Source: Rhizophlyctis rosea
Taxonomy: Eukaryota > Chytridiomycota > Chytridiomycetes > Rhizophlyctidales > Rhizophlyctidaceae
Direction of reading: 5' to 3'
Length of the DNA stretch: 64,000 nucleotides
Assembly (NCBI GenBank): GCA_027596075.1
Contig: JADGJC010000036.1
Span: 1 to 64,000, forward strand
Notes under the pieces: generated by a model
The model's database searches: none
Told to the model about the DNA's origin: nothing
What the model saw: the letters and a program-made list of their open reading frames with translations, nothing else
Shown here: piece by piece, positions 10,297 to 22,700 of the stretch
How the letters are laid out: the number at the start of each line of letters is the position of its first letter
How positions within the stretch are numbered: position 1 is the first letter of the stretch
Translations under genes and position numbers: made by a program

Positions 10297-13103
10297 GGAG
10301 GCCGTGGTTGCGGGTGGGGGGTTTCATGTCGTTTGATTGGTGTTAATGTGATGAAGGGGATCATGATGGAGTTCGTTTGTAAATTACTTTCGATTGGCAG
10401 AGGGGCATGTTCATTTTCCGGTGTGTTGCATCCATGTTCTTTTTTGGAGTTTGATGTTTAGATGTAATGTACCTTGGAATAGAAAAGTATATAAGATTGA
10501 TGGAGGCCTGAAAGGGAGTGTTGTTTGGCCATTGGCCCGGCCAAGAGGGGAGCCGGTGTTGTATGCACCCGTTCATTGGTCTCTCTGGAATCAGGTCCTC
10601 GACAACCTTTTTTCATGTCCGGAAGGAAGTCAGGTCCGGGTTTGCTGTTAATCTGGATGCCATATTCAAAACACCCAGAGCTAAACGAAACGGTGGTGAT
10701 CGTTCGCGCTTGATGAGACTCACAAATGCTTGAAGATCGCACACGTCCCTCTCTCCTTTTTTTGGGGGGGGTCTCCTCAACACGAGCAACAGTCTCAGTT
10801 TGCAATTTGAGGACTGAAACTGGACATTCTAGCATTTGTGGAACTCACATCTCCATCATTTGTGGGTCCGTCATTGAGCTCATCGTCGGCCGTTTATTTT
10901 TGGAGGCCGTACATCCATTCACGCAGCACATGCGGCCTCCCCGCTTCACCATTCGTAGCATGCAAGCAGTTTGCTACCACTATAGTATACCTACATCAAT
11001 TGGTGACAGAAGGCACGACGCAAAAAAAAAAACAATGAATAAAGCGATCTCAACTCCGCATGCAATCCCACTGTCTTTAAACCCGCGAGGAAGGGATAAC
11101 GCCTGATTTGGAGTGAAACCCGCACCGGAGAATTACATTGATCTTGAAAAGGGCCACAGGTGACAAACGTCACAATGATGGTAATTGCATTGGCATGCAG
11201 GCACTGTTAATTTACAGACACTCTCCTCAGCTGCTGGCCAATGGGATGGCTTGCAGTGTGACTTATGAGAGAGTTCCGGTTTGCTTTATTACTTGATTTG
11301 TGGAATTTGAGAAATTTCGAGTCACTGTTCGCTCAACTCAAGTGCGAGGGATGTACCGCACTGATACCCGTGCTTCTTTTTCTTTCGTTAGCGATGTTCC
11401 GTACTGACATCCTCGCTTCTCGTTGTTTCGTTCTGTTGACACGGTGCTATGTGGAGCCTGTGGAGGGAAAAGGGAGAAGTAGAAAGGATGCGTAGGGAAT
11501 TCGCGGCTTTTTTGAGGTTCGGGCGTGGAGTGCGTGGTGATGGGGATGGCCAGCCCTTCACAAGCACAAGTGAGAGGAGCGTGACTGACTTGACTGTGAC
11601 GGGAAGGCCTGTTCATCAAACTTGTTCTGATTCACGACTTTGCCAATATGTCTTTTGGACTGACGCATCATGCCTGAAAATGAAGTCACCGATGTTGGTG
11701 TGTGCCCTGACAATGGATAGCAGCCTGAGGATGCAAGTGATGCAGGATGGCCGGGAAAGGATGAGGCGAAATCCCTCATCTTCTCTGATTTCGGCGTGTT
11801 TACCTTTTGAACCTTCAGAATACAGATTGATGGGTGAGTCTTGAGAAACAAAAAGAGGAGCGGGCGTGAATATTCCGAAGTGTGCCACAACCACCACTGA
11901 GACTAACAGAGTGTGTGGTGATACCGGTTTCTATGTGGTTCAGCATGTCTGCGTAACATCTTGAGACGTTAGGATATCTCTATATCTGCGGACTATCTTG
12001 AAACGTTGCAGGTGGCATTATTTTGCACCCGCACGACTCAAGCAGCAGTTCAAAAAGGAGAACCAGCGAAAGACGTCGGATCTAGTGCATGCCTGTTCCA
12101 TTATTTTGGGGCATGACTGCTTCAAGGAGCGCCTGGACTTTCTCGAATGAGCGCACGGCTTGGAGGACGCTCACTACGCTCTTTGTGGGCAGAACGAACA
12201 TGAGATGTAGAAGTCCGGCAAAAGGAAATATTTGGCGAGAATTTGACACTCTCAGGCCGTGGCGACAGCAGTCGGCCATGGTCAAGTTCCTGACTATCTC
12301 AACTTCCTGAGCCCGTTATGGTGGAGCGAGGCTATGTGCGTAACTTTACCTTCAGCAACAGACTTGTAAGCCAATGGGGAATAAGGACTTGACATACTAT
12401 CATCGAAGCTATGGTTTTGTTTCCAATTGAAAAATTTGAAGTAGGAGGAAGTCTGTTAGCCATGTTAGCTGCGTTACTTGCATAGGACCCTCGCGAAGGG
12501 ATTTTGCCTGCCATCACAGGTGAACTACAACGTCCATCACTACATCCATGTGATCGGACAATACAAGGGTTCGGGTCCATTGAAGACCCCATAAGCAGGT
12601 CGAAACAATTGACTGCCTTCTCCAGTAGACTTCAAGGCAATTTTCAAAAACCATAGTGGATCGATGAATGACGACGCTGTTATCATCACCTGACCAGCAC
12701 ATTGCCCATCTCCGCACTTCAATAGCATTGATAACGTGGATCAGGAATGAGATCCCAAACGAAGCCTCAAAACGTGCTCGCCCTTCATCATTGACTTGCT
12801 CTCTGAAAGCATGGGCGAATGGTTGGTCCGTGCTGGATCAATGAAAGACAATTTTTTGTCTCGCAAATATGATGCTTTCGGATTCGACAGGCAAAAAAGA
12901 AGCTCTGCTGAAGACCCTTGCAAGTCGGTTTAGATGATGTTCACAAGAGCACTTACACATCCCCCACAACTTTGTCACTCACTGGTCAACCCTTCGGCGT
13001 CGTCCGCAGCATCGTGGTCATCCGTCGAGCGTTTCGGAAACAGTGTCCTCTTTGCCAGATCTACATAGTCCTGCTCTTTTATGCGGCAACAACCTCCGAT
13101 AAA
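10297..13103. other. Gene-free stretch
   Basis: About 2.8 kb between ITFG1 and the receptor-like gene. Open frames here are short, overlap on both strands and show no family motif, signal peptide or plausible exon chain. A short imperfect direct repeat (ATCTTGAGACGTT, then ATCTTGAAACGTT) lies at about 11960-12010. Nothing else is supportable. Confidence 0.5.
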
Positions 13104-16100
13104 ATGAAATCCGCAATCATCCAACATCTTTGCCTGCTCATGCTGCTGTTCGCAAGTATCACAAAAGCCGATGTGTCAGACTACTACCTGCCGAAAGACA
13201 CAAGTCAAAGATGTCTGCCAAATCCTCCGCGTAAGTTGGTTGCTTGTAAGAATACGAAAAAGGAACCTAGGTGGAATCAAGAAGAACTTGGCACGCCTGA
13301 GTATGCACTGACATGGCCTCTTTCAAATGGGTAGCAATTGCCGATGGCAAACCTATTGTTCTGCCATACTGGGACTGGTGAGTAGTAGGTTCTTCGATGT
13401 CGCTGCCAGCAAAACAATATCAATGTCAGGTATTTTCAACACCCTAACGCTGCTTGTTCCAGGGGATCCACACAGCTAACTCATCAGGTATAAGTCGAAC
13501 GAACAATTAGAGCCATTGTCACCGTATATGCAATGAATGCAACTTACATTCCTTTGCTCTGATGTGGACCCAGATCATGCGGATCCTCATTGAAGATTAC
13601 TTTGGCTACCCGTACGTATGCACTTGGATCATGGGCGTCACATCAATCCGGCAAAACACTCACGTCTGACTCTTTCAGTGTCCAAATCCTCGATGGCAAT
13701 CCAGCATATAATGAAACGCTTAATGAGTTGAGTGCCCTTCCAAGATTTGTGAGCTGGATCGCAATGTGCGCTGACATTTCCCCCGAAGATTTCCCGATGT
13801 GCCCTACGCAGACCTATTCATGCTTTCGAGGGGAGATTACCACATGGATCTGGAGCTTTGGGGTCCATACGGGTCGAGCGCAGATGCGTATTTTGATGAT
13901 GGCAGGATATTCACTGGTGTGTAATCATACCCGAGTGGATCGTGCCCTGACCAGATGCCTGCTTCCAGAAGAGGGGAGATGCTGACCCTGACGCAACGCC
14001 TTGCAATTTGACAGGTGGACCATTAGGACCAACAGGTGCCAGCGGATGGTATATACCCACGTACATGCTCGAACTTGACGATACATTGAATTCTTACGGG
14101 ACATATAAGTACGGCATTCTCATCCCTCACTGCCACGTACAACTCACACCCCTTTCCTTCCAGATTTCAAGAAGCAGCATCCCTCTTCTCCTCCTCCGAC
14201 GCCCCCTACACCGACATCTGGACACATCTCCGCACCCTTATCGCCGACCAACAAAGCCTACTAGCAGAAACAGCGCTAAATACCACATTTGACACCAGCA
14301 CTTTCTGTGATGTAGCCGCGACGTCGGTGGAGGATAAGCGCCAATGTGTGCAAGATACATTGGCGGCATACATGAATTTGACAGGCAGTAGCAGTGGAAG
14401 TACATCAGCTGGGAGTGGAGGAGGGACGAACGAGACCTTGAGTGTGGGCGTGAACTTGCCGAGAGGGGTAATATATAGTCCTGGGGAGAATTGGGGAGGG
14501 AGGGAAGAGGCTATTGTGAAGAATTTGGGGTTGTATTTGGATGTTATGTTGCGTGAGTACTTTCGTTGAAATTGATGCCTTTCTGGGCTGTTTTGGTCAA
14601 GATTTTCACGCCTCATACCGACGCTCATCAGAGGGGAGCAACGACACCTTCTTCACCACAATGATGTCCGATCGTTTCGCTGCACAACAATCCTTCCTGA
14701 CATATTGGTACACTCCCCATTCGATCTTTTCCAGCCAGTCGGGAGTGAACTTGACCCGTATTGGATTGCCTCCACCTACCGCGGCGTGCATGTAAGCATA
14801 TGTGCGAGCTTTGTCTTTTTTGAGGTATGGATTCACTCAATGATTGATAATATTTCAGAGGAATGATCAGCAATGGCGATTATGAGTCTTATAATTGGTA
14901 AGAATGGTAAATGGTGATGTAGCTGTTGAGACTGCTTTCGCTCATGCTGTTCTGTCCAAAAAAGCGACTACGTACCGACCACACTGTCGAAGTTCATGTC
15001 CCATTTTCTAAAGGAGCAGTGGCCTAAGGTGTATTATCTGGCGAACAATTTTCAGTTGAAGGACTCAGGTAAGGGAGTGATGAGGATCGTTTTCCATCCT
15101 CTTTATGGCCATCTTGAAAGAAGCTCATGACTGCCTTTAAATATTTTTGTAACCCATGGTCAGAGGTGAACGACATGCTGGGGGACGTTGATTACAACGG
15201 GATGTCGATCTACGATGCCGCATGCAAGTGGGTGACGCAAAAGCAGTCGGTGTGGCAACGGTTCATGCCAACGAAAGTTACTGGTGCGTTGGGGACAAGT
15301 TGAAATTTGGGGATTTTCGGGCAATGTTGCTCTGAGGTTTTTGCATCAACTCCTCATGCTGATTTGCGGATACCCAACCTAGACTGCCCTGAAGGAACGC
15401 AAGCGGGCGAAGATAGTGGTGAGTACGCTTGCTGCGGAAGGTACTTGCAAGGTGTGGATATTGACACCGGCCTGATGGCAGACGGAAACGCCATCTGCAC
15501 ACGCTGCCAGGCAAACACCTACAACCGCGTTAGAAACGGACAATGCCTCCCATGTCCTGCTGGTGCTATCTGTCCTGGTGGAGCAGACGTCTTGGTCGCG
15601 GAGCAGTATTGGATGGACCCGCTGTCTGCTTATGCCTATCCTCAATTGTATTTGTGCCAGTCTGAGCATTGTTGTGAGAAGAATTGTACGGCGGAAGATC
15701 AATGTAAAGAAGGTATGGTTGTCTCGCGGTGACTTGGTAGTGGCATCAATTGGTTGAAGGTGGCTGATATGGTGTTTGATCTATGATAGGTTTCAGTGGT
15801 ACATTGTGCTCGGATTGTGACGAGGGGTTTTATGAGTGGAATGACGAGGTTTGTGTTGATTTGTTACCACCTTCTGTTTTCCTTTGATTTGTTGACATCT
15901 CATCCTTCGACAACCAAACAGTGCGTGTCCTGTGAGCAGGGGTCAAACTGGGGCGTCATAATCCTCATGGCCTGCTTCCTGATTGGGGATTGTATCCTCT
16001 TCACGCTTTACGCACCAGAATCCCATCTGTTCTGGCATGATGTGCTACTGTATTATCAGGTGAGAAGAGCGTGTTAGGAGAGAGTCTAGTTTATCCTCTT

Positions 16101-18093
16101 AGTGGCACTGATACTGATCAGAAACCATTGTTTGTCAGATATCATCCTATTTGATGGATATTCGCAGGCAGGATACGGAGTCTGCTTTGGAGTGGTCGAA
16201 CTTTGAAGTGTGGTTCTTCTCGAAAGGCAGGTTGCTCATGTGAGGGCAACCCTTCATCACATTTGGACTAACACTTTCGTCAACAGTCTCAAATAAATGT
16301 GTGGCTCCCCTCAACGCACGTACGTAATATCCCCTCATTTACTCCATCAATCTTCATCACTGAATTTCATCCACTGTCCAAGAACAGTCCAGAAATCTAT
16401 CGTCACACAATCCCTCCCATTCATCATCTGGGTTCTTCTGGGAATCAACCTCATCATATGGTTCATCTTAAGCAAGTACAAGATCGCGGATAAGAGTTCA
16501 GCAGCTCAGAAGGTTGTGAAACTTTTGCCAGAACATGTTGCGGAGCAGAAGATAGAGGAGATTTGGGTGGGACGGTTGCTGGCGATTATTGTTGCTACTT
16601 ATATGCCTGTTGTGAGTATTATCGGAGTTTTTTATGGCTGGGTCTGGGTTCCAGGAATGGTTCCCGTTATGAGATTGACGGAGGGTTGACATCTGTCACA
16701 TGCAGGTCCATCCAGCAATCGACACGTTCAGCTGTCGGACAATTGGCGACATCGTGGTCATGAGAGATTTGCCCATGATAGAGTGTTGGGGTCACGGACA
16801 TATTGGGCTGGTCGTGTGGAGTTCGTTTGTGTTTGCAGTTTGGGTGGTCAGTGTTGTTTCCTTCATTGCGTTGAACTCGCCAACATCGGCGTCGTTCAGC
16901 CAAATACCGCCGTAATTTCCTAATCCACTTTGTCGCCACACAGATCGCAGTCCCTGTCTTGATAGGCTTCCTTCTGCGATACACCATCAAGAATATTGTG
17001 ACCCATAAGAAGCAGATCAATGCGGATGGAGAATCAACAGGGACGGTACTGAAAGGCCTATACGTGCTGTATCACGGATACCAGGTTGGGGACAGATCTA
17101 TCCAACATGCGATATTGTAGGATCACAGCTGATTTGCCTTTCTGGCAGCCCAAATACTACTACTGGCTCATCCCAGATCTATACTTCCGCGTGGCCATCT
17201 CAATGGCCGCATCCTTGACCGACCGAACCAGCATCATCCACCATGTCAGCGTCATCATCATAATCTGGGCCTACGCTGCCATACATTATGCCATCCACCC
17301 ATGTCGGCACAACTTCGATAACTTTGCTCGCAGTGTCCTGTATATCTCGCTGATGGGTCTGGGTATTAGTCAAGTCCTACCATACGAGGGAGACCACGCC
17401 AGTGCGGGGACTTTTGTGTCCTATGTATTCTTGGCTGTGCCTGGACTGCTGGCGCCGGCATGGCTACTAGGAGAAGGTGCACATAAACTGAGAACTTGGG
17501 ACGGTGGAGAGGGAGGTGACGGTAAAGGAGAGGGTGGTGTGGATAGGACGAAGTTTGGAACCGTGATGAGGAAGTTGAAGGGGTGGGCGGAGCACTGGGC
17601 GGAAGAAGAGGCGAAACGGGCGGATGTCGTGGAGTTTTCGATGCACTACCTTCCGGAGACCATTCGCGCATCGAAAAATTCGTTAAGTGGTAGTGCATAT
17701 TTGGCGGGGAGTGGTGTAATACATGGGGGACATGGAATGAGACCGAGGGTCCTCACGGGTCGTAGCACGAGCTCCAGCCCTCGGAATGGGGTTATGCATA
17801 GTGCAATGATGGAGTATGGCGAAGGAGGATCTCCATCGCATAGTAAAAATCGACTGTCGGGCGTTGAAGGACCGCATGGCACATTTCTATCAGTACCGAA
17901 TCAACATGGCAGATTGTCTGGGGTAGGAGTCGGCCATGGGGTGCCTATAGGTGTTGGCCATGGCCATATGAAGGGTGCGGGGTTGGGTTCGGGTGATTTG
18001 GTGCAAGCAGTGGGTTTGAGAAAGGCTTCATGGGACGGCTTGAGTGCTCATCGTAGATCTTCCATGGATGCCAATGGCAAAAGTCCACCTTAG
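13104..18093 (+). CDS. Receptor-like membrane protein: ProX/OpuAC-like binding region, Cys-rich module, multi-TM
   Basis: A multi-exon gene. The start at 13104 gives the signal peptide MKSAIIQHLCLLMLLFASIT. The ectodomain has the hallmarks of an ABC-type glycine-betaine/quaternary-amine binding protein: LPYWDWGSTQLTHQIMRIL, GYPVQILDG, GRIFTGGPLGPTGASGWYIP, and later SFLTYWYTPHSIF with a Leu-Pro ending. A GCC2/GCC3 (ephrin-receptor-like) Cys-rich module follows near 15380-15850 (CRQ/CTRCQANTYNRV, CLPCPAGAICPGG, CSDCDEGFYEW, CVSCEQG). About seven TM segments come next, from WGVIILMACFLIGDCILF to FVSYVFLAVPGLLAPAWLL, with HPCRHNFDNFARSVL before the last two. A soluble, Ser/Gly/His-rich tail of about 200 aa ends at 18093. 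The architecture suggests a surface chemosensor or channel-like protein for a small zwitterionic solute; that role is inference. Parts of the ectodomain splice chain (13590-14300) are uncertain. Confidence 0.75.
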
Positions 18094-18519
18094 ATTCTGT
18101 AGTGCGGGAGATAGGTGTTCTAGAGGGATGGCCCAGCAATGTATGTATATGTAGCTGTATATTACTGATTACGATATGTGCTGTTTTCCAAGATATTGGA
18201 AAGGGAAGTTAGAATATGGTCACGTTTGCAGTTCCCGAGATTTCCCCCTTGAATTGTCAGCCCATAGTTGCAAATGCATCAACTACCCAAGGATTGTAGC
18301 CCCCAAGGAATCGCCATTTTCTCGTTTCCAGCCCTTCCCGTTGTTGCACTTTTGGGTCGAACTCCAACAGGGTCCATTCGCCAGGGTCCAAACCACAGAC
18401 GAATCATCCGGTTCCAGCCAGACCGGGGTCACACCAAGCAAAGTCCTTTCCCTTTCTTCCCGTTCTGTTCCACACTACGCACACATCGCAATGCCAAACT
18501 CCAGATCTACAAGCAAACA
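18094..18519. other. Intergenic spacer upstream of the DUF202 gene
   Basis: About 425 bp between the receptor-like gene and the DUF202 gene. The DUF202 frame stays open upstream to 18268. That part lacks family similarity and is rich in Pro and basic residues, so I treat it as 5' UTR. No promoter motif was identified. Confidence 0.4.
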
Positions 18520-19077
18520 ATGCCCTTCCGCTTCAGCAACCTCTGGCGACCCACCGTGCTCCCGAACTTAGACAGCACAGCCCGCGACCACCTCGCCAAC
18601 GAACGTACATTCCTCGCATGGGCACGAACCGGTCTCGGTTTCGTAGGTCTAGGCGTCGCACTCGAAAAATTCGCTCATCTCGGTGTAGCCCTCGAAAAGT
18701 TTGCCCACCTCTCTGCTGAATCCGCTGCTTCCGCTGCCTCTGCCGCGTCATCCATACCAAACGAAGCAGGAGCCATCACCTCACGCCCAGCACTACCACC
18801 GCCACCACCACTTGTTAAACAACAAGATGGCAGAGCAGCAGCCATAACTTTTGTTGGGTTGGGAGGGGCAGTGCTCGCACACGGCACCATTCGCTATTAC
18901 TCCACCATGCAACGATTGATGAACAAACAGTTTGCGCCCAGTACGGGCGGCGTTGCGCTGTTGGTCACTGTTAGTTCTGGCTTGACCTTGGGCGGACTGT
19001 ACAGCGTTTTGATGGAGCCTGGACACCACGCAATCCATCCAGTTGGTAGTGGTGAGGTTGTTGAGCATGGGAAATAA
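18520..19077 (+). CDS. DUF202 (YidH/Vtc1-like) membrane protein, 185 aa
   Basis: Intronless. The start at 18520 (MPFRFSNLWRPTV) was chosen because the DUF202 signature DHLANERTFLAWARTGLGFV follows near the N-terminus, as in the family, though an in-frame ATG exists further upstream. Three hydrophobic segments are visible: TGLGFVGLGVALEKF, ITFVGLGGAVLAHGTIRYYS and GVALLVTVSSGLTLGGLYSV. An Ala/Ser-rich and Pro-rich insert (about residues 70-105) separates the first two. DUF202 is the fold of yeast Vtc1 and bacterial YidH; Vtc1 is part of the vacuolar polyphosphate polymerase complex. Here only membership of the superfamily is claimed. Odd feature: an 11-residue unit, LGVALEKFAHL, is repeated directly in or after TM1, from a diverged in-frame duplication of about 33 nt. 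Confidence 0.85.
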   Translation: MPFRFSNLWRPTVLPNLDSTARDHLANERTFLAWARTGLGFVGLGVALEKFAHLGVALEKFAHLSAESAASAASAASSIPNEAGAITSRPALPPPPPLVKQQDGRAAAITFVGLGGAVLAHGTIRYYSTMQRLMNKQFAPSTGGVALLVTVSSGLTLGGLYSVLMEPGHHAIHPVGSGEVVEHGK

Positions 19078-19753
19078 GACCTTGGAGGACGACTTCGTCC
19101 TTGTGAGCCTTTGCCCCAGTGATACCTGAATCAATGTTTCTAGGTATGTAGAATTTTATTTTCATTAGATTATAGATTGCGGCTGCCCGGAATAATGTAA
19201 ATATTGAAGACATCCAGTTATGGTCTGGCGTGGTTAGTGACGAGGAATATAGATCCATATCGATAAGCAGAAAGGCATGAAGGAATGAATGCTCTGAAAT
19301 ACGGAAGGGTAATGTCCTTCAGAATATGGCACAGCAACGGCTGGAAAGCCCCGTTCACGGTTTAGCAGCAACAAAATATTGGAGGATCAGAAAGGTTTTG
19401 GGGGGCATTCATAAGCAGAACACATCTACGAATCACATCATTCTCCAAGTATTGGCACTAGTGCAATCATCATAGAAGTGACGATCAACTTCCAAAACAT
19501 TGCGAACACCCCCAAACACGCCCCAAACCACCCATCCCGCAAACAACACAGAAAAGAGAAACACATCAAATCAAAAATGAGGTCTTGTTTACACAAACCG
19601 CGCAGAAGAAGAGCCAAACCAAGAAGAACTAAAAAGCACAATCTTCATATGACAATTTACATAAAAAAGTATAAAACGCATCATACCAACATTTCCCATC
19701 TCCAAACCCCTCACGCCCTACATATTACTTCTTCCCCCACCAAGAAAAAACAC
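19078..19753. other. AT-richer convergent spacer
   Basis: Separates the convergent stop codons of the DUF202 gene and SEC16. It is richer in A and T than the flanking exons, especially at 19600-19760, consistent with SEC16 3' UTR and terminator. No gene or repeat was found. Confidence 0.45.
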
Positions 19754-22700
19754 CTAAATATCAGCGGGCGGCGCCCCCTGCTTCTGCACCCCACCATGCA
19801 CAGGCTTAGGACTCATCGCCGACCTCCTATCAGAATCACTCGCCCTCCTATCCCCACCCCCTTGCGCGCCATACCCTCCAAACCCAGCCCCTACCCCACC
19901 ATACCCTCCAAACCCAGCGCCCGGCGGTCCCATATACGAATGCCTATACGACACCGGCGGCTGCTGTGGTGCCTGACCAACCGGTCCACTAAACGTAGCC
20001 GCATGCGCCGGTCCCGCTGGACGTGCACCAGGTGCCGAGGGCGGTCGTTGAATACCGGGCGTTCGTGGTTGTGGTGGTGCGTTTTGTGATGGGTGAATGG
20101 GTGGTCGTCCTGCTCCGCCACTTCCGGGTGTGGGCTGTCTAGAAACGTTATGTGCGCCTAGGGGTTGTGGTGTACGTGAGGGTTGGAGTTGGGTAGGACT
20201 TTGATTCTCTCCACTGGTAGACGTCGGGGACGGTGTACCGAACTGGTCCGCGACGCTCGAGAAGGATGCGCTAGCGTGCGGCAGTGTGGGCTATATGACC
20301 GAGAAGAAATCCCGTCAGTTGTTGTCAAATCACACTCTCGCCCATGTCCATTCAATTGATCACTCACCGTCATAATCCTAGGCTGTCCAACACCCTGCCC
20401 ACCCAATATCTCCGCTACAGGCGTACTAGGCAAAAAGCTCTTCACCCCCGGACCAGGACTACTCTTCGACTCCGGGTTCATCACATCAACATACTTGTTC
20501 CTCGCTCCCCGCCTATTCGCCCCCCGTTTCCCTCCCAACACCGATCCAGGCGCCGGACTCGCCGGTGAACCCGGCACCGGAGAAGTCTGACGCGACGGGA
20601 AGGACGATCCAGGTGCGCTAGGAGCGCGATTCATCATGGGTGTTGCGGAACCTTAAAAGTCGAAAAACCCAATATGATCAGCCTTCGATCGACAGATGGC
20701 AAAAATACATGCTCTCCCGAAAACTCACCCAACGGAGCAGAAGCAGCCCTAGGCGGCGGCGGCAACTCCTTCTCCTTCTCCTCCTCCGCACCCGCATTCT
20801 TATTAACCCACTTCTTCTTCACCTCATCATAATAAAACGCGCTCGATTCACCCAAATTGGCCTTGACGGGCCCACCACCCTCCTGTTGCCTTTCCTCCTT
20901 CTTCTTCCCTCTCAGGAACCCAAACCAGCCACCTCCAGACTTTTCGTCTTTTTTGGTTTCTATTCAACAGCGAAAGTCAGTAAATCACGGAAAATGCAAC
21001 CACCCTGTCCTTGTCAGTTCAACAAATCAAGGGTTCCAGAAAAGAACAACACAAACCTTTAACTTCCTCCTTCTTCTCCTCCTTCTTCTCCTCAACAGCC
21101 CCAGCGCCAGACCCAGCATCAACCTGCTCAACCTTCTTCTTCAACCCCGTATTCCCAAACCCTAAATCCTCAAAGTCTTCCTCGCTCCCATCCTGCGTCT
21201 GCGCACCCAAACCGGGCGTCCCTAACTGGGCAGGCTGCTGTTGCTCATTCTGCTGGTTACCAAACCCAGGAGCCGCAAACTGCCCAGGCTTCTGTTGCTG
21301 TTGCTGGCTTCCAAACCCAGGCGTCCCAAACTGCCCCGGTTGTTGTTGTTGTTGCTTCGGCTGTTGCGGTGGCGGTTGCTGCTGACCACCAAACCCACCT
21401 CCATAGCCAGTCGCACCACCCCACGCCGGCGTCTGCGCATTTTCTTGCCCGCCAGCCCCTCCCTCACCTCCAAATTCTCCACCGTACCCCTGTTGCTGCT
21501 GCTGCTGCTGCTGCTGCTGGCTCCCATAACTTCCGTACCCAAAATCTCCACCTTCCGCCTGCCCTCCCTGCTCATACCCGTACCCGCCGCCATAAGACCC
21601 CTCCTGCCCCTGCCCCTGCTGCTGCTCATACCCTTCGCCATACCCTTGCTGCTCATACTGCTGCATCGGTTGCCCATACTGATCGTACTGCTGCTGACCA
21701 TACCCTTGCTGACCATACTCCTGCGTCGGCTGACCATACTGGTCATACTGCTGCTGTTGCTGCTGACCATAGCCCGGTGTTTGCTGCTGATCCTGCTGCT
21801 GCTGTTGCTGACCATATCCATCATCCGTCGCCTGCTGGTTATACCCCTGACCGTACCCTGTCCCATCATAATACCCCTGCTGTGTCTGACCCTCCTGTCC
21901 CTCCTGCTGCTGTCCACCACTCTGATCAAAGTACGACTGATCATACCCCTGCTGTTGCGGCTGCTGGTCATACCCCTGCTGCTGCGGCTGCGAATCATAC
22001 CCCGCATAATCCTCATACCCATATCCACCCGTCGCAGCTTCAACTCCAAACCCAATCTGCGTCTGCTCAGCTCCGTGTCCACCCTGCTGCTGCTGCTGTT
22101 GCTGCTGCTCACCATAAGAATACCCCCCATACCCACCATATGCCCCCGCCGCCCCACCGCCACTCCCATCCACACCCGGCACAAACATCCCCCCACCACC
22201 TCCCGTCACATCCCCAAACCCACCCACACCAGAAGAAACCGACACCTCCGGCGCAACAGTCGCCAAACTCGGCGCCCCACTCCCAACTCCCCTTCCACCA
22301 CTCCCCACGCCCGCCTGTGCCGCCGCACCAGCACCACCAGCAACACCAACCCCATCCTCCCCAAGCGCATTACTCATGATAGTATCCAATCCCTTCGCCC
22401 CAATCTTCCCCAACTTACTCAACCCCCCTCGGGCGGGCGGTGGGGGGGAGGGGGCGCGCTCCCACGAGAGACGCGGGGCCGGGCGGGACCAACAGGCGGC
22501 GGGGGGCGGCGACGCCGGCCGGGGGGNNNNNNNNNNCCCCAATCTTCCCCAACTTACTCAACCACCCTCCCCCCTCCTTCCCCCCACCACCCCCCAAACT
22601 ACTCCCCCCCTTCCCCATCCCCCCACTCCCAGCACACCGCTCTCCCAACTCCCTAACAACCTCCCCAAACACCCGATGGAAATACGGACTGCCCTTCGTA

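Noticed and set aside
21241..22656. Long plus-strand open frame (about 470 codons) antisense to SEC16, rich in Leu
   Set aside because: It is a shadow of the Gln/Tyr/Gly repeats of Sec16: CAG/CTG codons read in other frames give poly-Leu or Ala/His runs. It crosses the gap and has no family motif.
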